Source: Deltaproteobacteria bacterium (lineage in GTDB: Bacteria; Desulfobacterota; Desulfovibrionia; Desulfovibrionales; Desulfovibrionaceae). Taken from it: DNA of 9,227 bases. Both the position numbers and the translations under genes were made by a program. The notes under the pieces were generated by a model. It was given only the letters and a program-made list of their open reading frames with translations, was not told the origin of the DNA and ran no database searches. Position 1 is the first letter of the stretch. Each line of letters begins with the position of its first letter. This document shows positions 1 through 6,129 of the stretch, one piece after another. Where the stretch lies: contig JAIRVN010000121.1 in the NCBI GenBank assembly GCA_031253875.1, forward strand, positions 1 to 9,227. The letters run 5' to 3'.

Positions 1-1222
1 CTCCTTCACTGTCATAAAAAATGCCGCCGTCCTGCGTGTGGACACCGCTACGCCCGAAATGCCCGAAGACGCTGGATCTGTTAAATTTGGCTTTCACGTC
101 AAAGCCGGCGTTCGGCACACAGACAAGATCCGGGGCGGCGTGCAGCATGGGGCCTGTGTACAGTTCCTCTGCGAAGAACACTGCGGAGAACACGGGCGCA
201 TTCATCCAGCGCAGGTCGAGCAGCTGTTCGCGCAGGCGGGGCAGAAGCCGGACGGCTTCCTCGTCCGCAAGGCGTCCTTGGGCGAAGCGGCGGCGGGTAT
301 GCAGGTAAATGCGGCCCGGATCAAGAGCGAAGGCCGCGCTGTGCGGGTGGATACACCGTCCATCGAGTTCCGGGGACTGTTGCGGCGGCGGGTTTTGCAC
401 CAGCAAACCCTGTCGGCGCAGCCAGGCATTGAGGTCGCATTCCACGCGCAACGCGCTGAAGCCGTGATCAGCCAGCACCATCAGGCGGGCGCCCAGACAG
501 GCGGCCACATCCGCCACGCAGCCGATGCAGGCGTCCCATTCGCGCAGAAAATCCGCGCACTCCGCGTGCAGGGGATGCGCGGAGTCGGTCACGGCATGCC
601 AGAGAAAATGCAGGAGCCTGTCCGTTTCCGTCAGCACCAGAATGAACAGTTGCCAGTTCTGATCCCGCCAGAGCAGCTCAAAGGCCTTGCGTCGCGAAGC
701 CAGGCTCCGACGCAGACCGGCCAGCAGATAGTCCGGATCGGAGGCGCCGCGCGATGTATCGGACTCCAGCACATAGTCTCCCAACACGCCGTTGAGGAAG
801 GGGGGATACAGAGCCCCGCGCAGCTCCCGCGCCACGAAGCCGGAGACCATCATCCCTTTGAGCGGCCGCGCCGGATAGGTGTTGGGCAGATTGACCACGC
901 GCGTTCTGTATCCGGCCTCGCCAAGCCTGTCCCAGATCGTGGGCAGGCGCACGTGGCTGAAATCCGTGACGGACAGCTCGTAACTTTGGGCGTTGATGCG
1001 CGTGAAGCCGAAGACGCCGTGTTCTTCCGGCCCGCCGGCAGTGAAAAACGAGGTCCAGTTAACGGGAGAAAGCTCGGGCAGCTCGGCCAGGATGGTGCGC
1101 GTGGTCGGCAAGAGCCGGGCCAAATGCGGGCAGATGCCGTCAGCGGCGAGCGCCTGCGCCAGATCAAGCGGCAGGCCGTCCAGGCCGAGAACGATGAAGG
1201 GACGCGGGGTTGGAGATGTCAC
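1..1222 (-). CDS. Type I phosphodiesterase / nucleotide pyrophosphatase family protein (partial, C-terminus cut)
   Basis: The minus-strand frame is open from a GTG at 1222 to the window edge, about 407 codons, with no stop. It begins VTSPTPRPFIVLGLDGLP, where Asp15 fits the first metal ligand of the alkaline phosphatase superfamily. 'SPVNWTSFFTA' followed by 'EEHGVFGF' matches the Thr/Ser nucleophile region and the usual downstream 'HG(I/V)' motif. 'TETDRLLHFLWH' and 'LADHGF' supply the other Asp/His metal ligands, and 'SGVHTQDGGIF' near the edge supplies the last His. The family hydrolyses phosphodiester or phosphomonoester bonds; the substrate cannot be told. No signal peptide or membrane segment is seen, so it is probably cytoplasmic. 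The GTG is the only usual start after an in-frame stop 30 bases upstream, and it has no clear Shine-Dalgarno. It starts 20 bases after the stop of the remnant at 1242-1370, as if once translated with it. Family call is firm; specific function unknown. Confidence 0.85.
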   Translation of the reverse strand, partial: MTSPTPRPFIVLGLDGLPLDLAQALAADGICPHLARLLPTTRTILAELPELSPVNWTSFFTAGGPEEHGVFGFTRINAQSYELSVTDFSHVRLPTIWDRLGEAGYRTRVVNLPNTYPARPLKGMMVSGFVARELRGALYPPFLNGVLGDYVLESDTSRGASDPDYLLAGLRRSLASRRKAFELLWRDQNWQLFILVLTETDRLLHFLWHAVTDSAHPLHAECADFLREWDACIGCVADVAACLGARLMVLADHGFSALRVECDLNAWLRRQGLLVQNPPPQQSPELDGRCIHPHSAAFALDPGRIYLHTRRRFAQGRLADEEAVRLLPRLREQLLDLRWMNAPVFSAVFFAEELYTGPMLHAAPDLVCVPNAGFDVKAKFNRSSVFGHFGRSGVHTQDGGIFYDSEG

Positions 1223-1241
1223 GCGGTATTTGTCATAGGCA

Positions 1242-1370
1242 TTACGGGTTCAAGGCCAGATCCACGTCCAGGCGTTCGGCCAGAAACGCGGCATACTCGC
1301 GGTCGAGATACTGTGTTGAATACAGGTACAGGCCCGGGCGTGCGCGTCTGATGCGTGTATGCCATGCCTT
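1242..1370 (-). pseudogene. Possible 3' remnant of a gene upstream of the phosphodiesterase
   Basis: A minus-strand frame of 42 codons plus a TAA stop at 1242-1244 ends in the protein-like sequence 'LYLYSTQYLDREYAAFLAER' then LDVDLALNP. It is bounded upstream by an in-frame TAA at 1371-1373 and has no ATG, GTG or TTG near its start. The stop lies 20 bases before the phosphodiesterase start, which is typical operon spacing. I read it as the surviving end of a gene once co-transcribed with the phosphodiesterase, its front part lost. I do not recognise the family. The alternative is chance coding-like sequence; the other minus-strand frames here look like low-complexity junk. Confidence 0.3.
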
Positions 1371-1476
1371 TTACCGGATGGGAAGAGGCTGGGTCCAAGG
1401 AGAGTTTGACACCAAGGGCGGGTCTGCATATGTCTTTTAAGATGATTATAGCAATATAACTATATGCATGTATTAA

Positions 1477-1491
1477 TAGCAGTCCCTGCTA
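1477..1491. promoter_or_regulatory. Small perfect hairpin / palindromic site
   Basis: TAGCAG, a TCC loop and CTGCTA form a perfect 6-bp inverted repeat about 45 bases upstream of the predicted -35 element. It sits inside AT-rich DNA ('ttaa' before, 'aaaattaa' after). It could be an operator for the signalling operon, or a weak leftover terminator. The stem is short and no long U-run follows on either strand, so neither role is secure. Confidence 0.3.
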
Positions 1492-1533
1492 AAATTAAGC
1501 TTTCGATCCAGGCTGTTACGGCAGCATTGCGGC

Positions 1534-1562
1534 TGGACATTGGCGAACAACTTTTTTATTAT
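1534..1562 (+). promoter_or_regulatory. Probable sigma70 promoter of the signalling operon
   Basis: TGGACA at 1534-1539 (one mismatch to TTGACA) is followed after exactly 17 bases by TATTAT at 1557-1562 (one mismatch to TATAAT). Transcription would start near 1569, giving a leader of about 45 bases before the ATG at 1616. The element lies in the only sizeable gap upstream of five packed plus-strand genes. GGCAGC (1520-1525) and GCTGCC (1565-1570) flank it as inverted arms, which could be an operator pair or coincidence. Confidence 0.55.
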
Positions 1563-1596
1563 ACGCTGCCAGCAAATTCTGAGACTGGCGTTTTGC

Positions 1597-1606
1597 AGGA
1601 AGAGGG
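1597..1606 (+). promoter_or_regulatory. Ribosome binding site deciding the start of the first operon gene
   Basis: The purine run AGGAAGAGGG ends nine bases before ATG 1616 but directly abuts the in-frame GTG at 1607. The spacing favours the ATG as the true start. Confidence 0.6.
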
Positions 1607-1615
1607 GTGAGGCGC

Positions 1616-2818
1616 ATGAACCATGCCGAGTCGAAGCCACAGCGCGGGAAACGCGGCATCGCCGCGCATGGCCGAGCTTCGCGGCAGCAGAGCATCCGCC
1701 TGCCATACGCGCGGGTGCTGGTGGTGGACGACCATATCGCCAATCTGGTGATGGCGAAAAGAATGATGCAGCCCTACGGGATACACGTCGACTGCGTGAC
1801 GAACGGCCGGCTGGCCGTCGAGGCCATTCGCGCCGGGCACGTCCGCTACAGTGCCGTGTTCATGGATTACCTGATGCCCGGGATGGACGGGATGGAAGCC
1901 GTCAGGATTATCCGGGAGGAGATAGGAAGCCAATACGCCCGAACCGTGCCTATCATAGCCTTCACTGCCAGCATCGTCGCGGAGGATGAGGCAGGGTTTC
2001 TGCACAGCGGATTCCAGGCGATATTGACCAAACCCCTTGAAGCGGCCCCCCTTGACGCCGTGATCCGGGCGTGGGTGTGGGATGAGAAAGCGGAAAAGGC
2101 GCTCGCGGATCGGCAAAGTGACGCAGACGGGCAAGCGCTTTCGGCTGTGCGCAGCGGACAGGAGAGACGTTCTGTAGTGGAAAGAAGGAGCGGCTTTGAT
2201 CGGCGGAAGCTCGGCGGGAACATCGCCGGTCTGCATATGGACAAGGGGATAGCGCGCTTCGGCGGCGACCAGGCCGCCTTCCTGGAAGTCCTGCGCGCTT
2301 TCGCAGAGCACACTCCACCTCTCCTTGAGGAGGCTGCAAGGGTGGATCAGAATACTCTGGCCGCTTACGCCATTGCCTTGCACGGGATCAAGGCGTCAAG
2401 CCAGGGCATTTACGCGGGCATGGTGAGCGCCAGGGCGCATGATCTGGAAAGAGCGGCCATAGCCGGGGATTTCGATTTTGTACGCGCCAATAACCCGGGT
2501 TTCTTCAATGTTGCCTGGAAGCTTGTGGCAGATATCGAGAACATGCTCGGCAACATAGCTACGGAGAATCCGAAATCCACAAAAGACAAGCCGGACGATG
2601 TGGTGCTGTCAAAGCTTCTCGCTGCCTGCCGAGACTACGACATGGACGGAGTGGACGCAGCTATGGCGGAGCTTGAAGAGCATACCTACGAATTCGACGG
2701 AGGACTCGCGGCCTGGCTGAAAAACAATGTGGAGAGCATGAATTTCGCGCAGGTCCGGGAAAGGCTTTCGGCGTTGCTTGCGTGGAACGGGAGAGAACAT
2801 GGACGTCGCCCGTCATAA
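1616..2818 (+). CDS. Response regulator receiver-Hpt protein with C-terminal helical module
   Basis: A 400-residue cytoplasmic phosphorelay protein with no DNA-binding or enzymatic output. The receiver spans about residues 31-150: 'RVLVVDD' gives the acidic pair, Asp84 in 'AVFMDYLMPGMDG' is the phospho-acceptor, followed by a Thr in 'IIAFTAS' and a Lys in 'LTKPLE'. A linker rich in 'ERRSGFDRR' leads to an Hpt domain (about 206-302) with His256 in 'ALHGIKASS'; the usual Gly after the Lys is Ala. A helical tail (about 327-398, 'AELEEHTYEFDGGLAAWL') follows and also occurs in the kinase at 6130-8862. The whole protein aligns with the kinase's receiver-Hpt-tail half, even in the basic linker before the receiver, so it looks like a detached copy. 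It probably shuttles phosphate between the kinase and the receivers. ATG 1616 is preferred over GTG 1607 on ribosome-site spacing. It is the first operon gene and overlaps the next by 20 bases. Confidence 0.9.
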   Translation: MNHAESKPQRGKRGIAAHGRASRQQSIRLPYARVLVVDDHIANLVMAKRMMQPYGIHVDCVTNGRLAVEAIRAGHVRYSAVFMDYLMPGMDGMEAVRIIREEIGSQYARTVPIIAFTASIVAEDEAGFLHSGFQAILTKPLEAAPLDAVIRAWVWDEKAEKALADRQSDADGQALSAVRSGQERRSVVERRSGFDRRKLGGNIAGLHMDKGIARFGGDQAAFLEVLRAFAEHTPPLLEEAARVDQNTLAAYAIALHGIKASSQGIYAGMVSARAHDLERAAIAGDFDFVRANNPGFFNVAWKLVADIENMLGNIATENPKSTKDKPDDVVLSKLLAACRDYDMDGVDAAMAELEEHTYEFDGGLAAWLKNNVESMNFAQVRERLSALLAWNGREHGRRPS

Positions 2819-3905
2819 AATCATTCTGGTTGATGACAACATGGCGAACCTGACCATGGGCAGGAATATGCTCAGACCTTTCTACGAGGTTTATCCTGCG
2901 CCGTCCGCAGCCAAGCTGTTTGAAATTCTCGACTATGTGCTTCCCGATCTGGTGCTTTTGGACATCGAGATGCCGGAAATGAACGGCTACGAAGCCATCA
3001 CGAATATGAAGGCCCAAGCGCGCCTCGCTGACATTCCGGTGATCTTCCTGACGGCGAAAAATGATGAGGACAGCGAGCTGAAGGGTCTTGATCTGGGTGC
3101 GGTGGATTACATATCCAAGCCCTTTTCCGGGGCCTTGGTGCTGAAGCGCATCGCCAACCAGCTTTTGATTGTGCAGCAGAGAAGGGAGGTGCTGGACAGC
3201 CGGGCGGCCCGGAAGGATTATGCGGACAATTTGGAAATCAAGGTGCGCGACAAGACCCGGAAAGTACTTGCGCTGCAAAACGCGGTGCTCACCACGGTGG
3301 CCGATCTGGTAGAATTTCGCGACAAGCGCACCGGCGGCCACATCAACCGCACCCAGCGTTACCTGGCGGCCCTGATCGCGGATCTTGTCCGGGAAGGAAC
3401 GTACGCGGATGAAATCACGGCTTGGGATCAGACGTTTTTCCTGGCTTCGGCGCTGCTTCACGACGTAGGTAAAATCGCTATCAGCGACCTCATTTTGAAC
3501 AAGCCCGGCAAACTCACCCCGGAAGAATTCGAGATCATGAAAACGCACGTGACAGTGGGTGTGGAGGCCATAGAAAAAATCATGCGCAACACGGATGAGC
3601 ATGTTTTTTTGCGTCAGGCTCTGGTCGTCGCGGGCGCCCACCACGAAAAATGGGACGGCAGCGGGTATCCCCTGGGACGTAAGGGCAGAGATATCCCCCT
3701 GGAAGGGCGCTTGATGGCGATCGCGGACGTATACGATGCGTTGGTGACCGTCCGTCCGTATAAGCGGGCGTTCACCCACGAAGAAGCATGCAACATTATC
3801 GAGGCCGGCGCAGGAACGCATTTTGACTCTGTTCTGGTGCAGGCATTCCGAAGGGTTCAAGACGAGTTTGCAAGAGCAGTTTTGGAAATCGATGGAGACC
3901 TGTAG
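2799..3905 (+). CDS. Response regulator with HD-GYP domain (cyclic di-GMP phosphodiesterase, RpfG-like)
   Basis: A 368-residue protein. The receiver (about residues 7-125) has the acidic pair in 'IILVDDN', phospho-acceptor Asp55 in 'LVLLDIEMPEMNGYE', Thr in 'VIFLTAK' and Lys in 'ISKPF'. A charged coiled-coil linker ('NLEIKVRDKTRKVLALQNA') leads to an HD-GYP domain (about 165-350). Catalytic residues are intact: 'RTGGHINR', the HD pair His221-Asp222 in 'LLHDVGKIAI', 'HHEKWDGSGYP' at 281-291, and 'DVYDAL...RPYK' at 310-322. The family hydrolyses cyclic di-GMP to pGpG/GMP, so phosphorylation of this receiver should change cyclic di-GMP level. It is the only recognisable output in the operon. ATG 2799 has GGGAGAG a few bases upstream; a TTG at 2778 is a poorer in-frame alternative. 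The start lies inside the end of the previous gene, suggesting translational coupling; the next gene begins two bases after its stop. Confidence 0.95.
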   Translation: MDVARHKIILVDDNMANLTMGRNMLRPFYEVYPAPSAAKLFEILDYVLPDLVLLDIEMPEMNGYEAITNMKAQARLADIPVIFLTAKNDEDSELKGLDLGAVDYISKPFSGALVLKRIANQLLIVQQRREVLDSRAARKDYADNLEIKVRDKTRKVLALQNAVLTTVADLVEFRDKRTGGHINRTQRYLAALIADLVREGTYADEITAWDQTFFLASALLHDVGKIAISDLILNKPGKLTPEEFEIMKTHVTVGVEAIEKIMRNTDEHVFLRQALVVAGAHHEKWDGSGYPLGRKGRDIPLEGRLMAIADVYDALVTVRPYKRAFTHEEACNIIEAGAGTHFDSVLVQAFRRVQDEFARAVLEIDGDL

Positions 3906-3907
3906 AG

Positions 3908-4345
3908 ATGTATGCAACTGACGGAAAAAAAGTTATTCTGGCTGTCGACGATCTGCCGTCGAATCTGATCGCCATTCAAAAGATCCTGGAACCCCTGTTT
4001 GATGTCCGCCTCGTCAAGACAGGAGAACAGGCGCTTGCCCTGCTCAAACGGGACAAGATCGATCTTGTGCTGTTGGATATCGAAATGCCGGGCTATAACG
4101 GCTTTGAACTCTTGGCGCTTATTCGGGAAGACCCGGACCTTGCGCCGCTCCCCGTTGTGTTCGTCACCACGCATGCCTCCCGCAGTTTGATACGGCGTGC
4201 CGCGGAGGCGGGCGCCACAGGGTATGTCGTCAAACCCTTCAAGCCCAGCCTGCTGCTGCAAAAGGTTTTGGAAGCCCTGGACATGGATACGCCCACGGGA
4301 GACCAAAACAATGTCTATACCCTCTGGTCCCCCGAAAAGTCGTGA
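3908..4345 (+). CDS. Stand-alone response regulator receiver (CheY-like)
   Basis: A 145-residue single-domain receiver. It has the acidic pair in 'VILAVDDLPSN', phospho-acceptor Asp57 in 'LVLLDIEMPGYNGFE', a Thr in 'VVFVTTHA' at the switch position and Lys in 'VVKPFKP'. All the residues needed for phosphorylation are present. No output domain follows; about 20 unstructured residues end the protein. In this family such proteins act as phosphate shuttles or sinks, or bind a partner directly. It resembles the receiver of the preceding HD-GYP protein more than those of the kinase or the first gene ('LLDIEMP' against 'FMDxxMPGMDG'). GGAG at 3894-3897 supplies a ribosome site ten bases before the ATG. 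Its TGA shares one base with the next gene's ATG (TGATG). Confidence 0.93.
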   Translation: MYATDGKKVILAVDDLPSNLIAIQKILEPLFDVRLVKTGEQALALLKRDKIDLVLLDIEMPGYNGFELLALIREDPDLAPLPVVFVTTHASRSLIRRAAEAGATGYVVKPFKPSLLLQKVLEALDMDTPTGDQNNVYTLWSPEKS

Positions 4346-6117
4346 TGCCCGCGCAATCCGGCCTGCTGCACACCTGGAGCCATCTCCGCAAAATGAAGAC
4401 GAGTCTCCAGCGTTTTTTGGCGTCTGACTCCGAGAACGTGTCGCAGCGCCAGCATGTGCATCTGCCTTCGTTTTTCGGCCAGATAACGGATCGGGGCGTG
4501 AACATCGGATCGGCCCTGAAAATACGTTTTCTGGCCCAGTATGACGACAGGCTGCCCCTGGTCATCCGGGCCAATGCCGATCTGCTCAGGCGGGCGGTGT
4601 CCCTGATGCTTGACTATGCCATGGATCGGCATCCCGGAGTGGGGTACACGACCTTTGCGGTACAACTGGCCGAGGAGAGCGATCGGGATTATGTCAGTTT
4701 CGATGTCTGGCACAGCGGCGTTTCCAGAGGCGGCGACAAGGGCATGCGAAGCTGGTTCAGTCGGGACGAGATGGAGGAACTCGCCACACGCATGGGAGGG
4801 CATTTTCTTGCGACGGATCCACATGGCATGGAAGCGCGCTACGCTGTCAGGATAACGCTGATCCCCGGCGATCCGTCTCTGGTGGAACAAACGCCTCCGG
4901 CGACCACCGGACAGGTGTATGCCGAAAACGGCGTCACGGCCCTGGTGGTGGACGACAGTCCCATCAGCCGCGCATTGGGCGTATATCTGCTCTCATGGCA
5001 CAATATTGAGGCCGAGGCCGTTGAGCGTGGCCAGGCAGCGTTTGAAAAACTGAGCGCTGAACGCTATGATTTGATATTCATGGAATATTCTCTGCCGAAA
5101 CTGGACGGATTCCAAAGCGCCGCCATGCTCCGTGAGAAAGCGCGTCCGCAGGCCGGTCTTATTGTCGGCATGTATCCCGGCGCGGGTTCCGCCGAGGATA
5201 TGAAGATCACCTCCATACAGGCAGGCATGCAGGGCTGTCTGGCTAAACCCGTCGATCCGCGCGCGCTGAATCACGTGTTGCAGGAACTGTTGCCGCGTGT
5301 GTACGCGCAGAACGCGGGCGGACCTGATCCGTCGCGGACGCGGCGGAGCGGGATGGACAGGGTTCCCCCTCGGCAGACCGGTGCACCGGACGCCATGCTC
5401 GCCGCGCAACAAAGCCTGGTGCGCGAGCTGTCCGGCATTGTCGGGCTGCATGCGGAAAAAGGCCTGGTCAATACGGGAGGGAACGTGGATATCTATGTCG
5501 GCATGCTGCAACGCTTCACGGCTGAACTGAACGACTCTATCGAGCCCCTGCTGGTCCTGCCCAGCGGCGAAGCCTGGGAGGAGACGGCTCTGCGCCTGCA
5601 TGTGCTGCGGGAATTTTTCGCAGGCATCGGTGCGGAAAAATTGGCGCGGGAGGCTGCCGTCCTGGCGGCGGACGCTGCCGCGGAGGTCGCGGGGGGCACA
5701 ACTCTCCGGTTGAAGCAGGACGGCGTCGAGGGCTGGTTGCCGCGCATCCGGGGCTATTGCGATGCCATGATGCGTCTGCGTGCCGGGCTTGCGGGTCTGC
5801 ATGACAAGAAGATCCGGGCACATGCCGCCGAACGGAGCGAGCAGGAATGGAAGCGGACGGATCCGGAAGATTTGGTGAAACTCAACCGTTATGTGTCGCG
5901 TTTACGTGAGGCGTGCCTGTCCCACCGCGCCGCAGAGGCCGGGGAGACGGCGGCGGGCTTGAGGAGAATGGCTGTGCGCGAGGATATGGAAGAGCACATA
6001 ACAGCCGTCTGCAGGCTGATCGATACCCTGGATTACCATGAGGCGGGGGAACGATGCGCGCATCTGCTTACGCTGATCAAGATGCATCGTTCCGGCACGG
6101 CAGGGGAGAACGGATAA
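4345..6117 (+). CDS. Degenerate histidine kinase-like / pseudo-receiver / Hpt-like hybrid protein
   Basis: A 590-residue protein. Residues about 35-175 align with the end of a kinase core: 'LPLVIRANADLLRRAVSLML' matches the N-box helix and 'ELATRMGGHFLATDP' the final helix-strand. The N-box Asn is Asp90, the 'DxG' Asp is His123 ('VWHSGV'), there is no GTGLGL loop and no H-box domain. It should not bind ATP normally or autophosphorylate. A receiver follows (about 197-320): acidic pair Asp203-Asp204 and Lys301 are kept, but the phospho-acceptor is Glu247 ('IFMEYSLPKLDGF') and the switch Thr/Ser is Tyr277. Residues about 355-470 resemble an Hpt ('AEKGLVNTGGNVDIYVGML') with His419 in 'LRLHVLREFFAGIG', where HxxK has become HxxR. 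The C-terminal part (506-585) resembles the helical tail of its operon mates. A scaffold or allosteric partner of the relay is the likeliest role. No clear ribosome site precedes ATG 4345, which overlaps the previous stop by one base; GTG 4342 and ATG 4393 are alternatives. Confidence 0.82.
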   Translation: MPAQSGLLHTWSHLRKMKTSLQRFLASDSENVSQRQHVHLPSFFGQITDRGVNIGSALKIRFLAQYDDRLPLVIRANADLLRRAVSLMLDYAMDRHPGVGYTTFAVQLAEESDRDYVSFDVWHSGVSRGGDKGMRSWFSRDEMEELATRMGGHFLATDPHGMEARYAVRITLIPGDPSLVEQTPPATTGQVYAENGVTALVVDDSPISRALGVYLLSWHNIEAEAVERGQAAFEKLSAERYDLIFMEYSLPKLDGFQSAAMLREKARPQAGLIVGMYPGAGSAEDMKITSIQAGMQGCLAKPVDPRALNHVLQELLPRVYAQNAGGPDPSRTRRSGMDRVPPRQTGAPDAMLAAQQSLVRELSGIVGLHAEKGLVNTGGNVDIYVGMLQRFTAELNDSIEPLLVLPSGEAWEETALRLHVLREFFAGIGAEKLAREAAVLAADAAAEVAGGTTLRLKQDGVEGWLPRIRGYCDAMMRLRAGLAGLHDKKIRAHAAERSEQEWKRTDPEDLVKLNRYVSRLREACLSHRAAEAGETAAGLRRMAVREDMEEHITAVCRLIDTLDYHEAGERCAHLLTLIKMHRSGTAGENG

Positions 6118-6129
6118 GCGGAGAGCGCT

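Larger units (their letters stand above)
1223..1615. other. Intergenic region between divergent units
   Basis: This gap separates the leftward phosphodiesterase from the rightward signalling operon. The left part (to about 1435) is GC-rich and holds only the putative gene remnant. From about 1436 to 1500 it becomes clearly AT-rich ('gattatagcaatataac'). A small hairpin follows, then the likely operon promoter and a leader of roughly 45 bases. No tRNA, riboswitch or complete gene was recognised. The abrupt base-composition change at about 1436 may mark the join between old chromosome and the operon's own upstream DNA. Confidence 0.6.

Noticed and set aside
38..1351. A 437-codon open frame on the plus strand at the left end
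   Set aside because: It is antisense to the phosphodiesterase, whose minus-strand frame carries ordered family motifs ('GLDGLP', 'SPVNWTSFF', 'LADHGF', 'SGVHTQDGG'). The plus-strand translation is His/Gln/Arg-rich without domain signals, a normal shadow in GC-rich DNA.
1477..1500. Rho-independent terminator upstream of the operon
   Set aside because: The 6-bp stem is short and only moderately GC-rich, and it is followed by mixed A/T rather than a T-run on either strand, so I list it only as a possible regulatory palindrome.
2661..3917. A 418-codon minus-strand open frame
   Set aside because: It lies opposite the receiver-HD-GYP gene, whose catalytic motifs are complete. The antisense product shows no recognisable domain.
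4993..5823. A 276-codon minus-strand open frame opposite the degenerate hybrid
   Set aside because: The plus-strand frame has receiver and Hpt resemblance and fits the operon spacing; the antisense frame has neither.
4345..6117. Reading the degenerate hybrid as a decaying pseudogene
   Set aside because: The frame is intact over 590 codons, junctions with neighbours are tight, and the acidic pair, Lys301 and His419 are kept. Selective loss of catalytic residues in an intact frame fits a repurposed protein better than decay.
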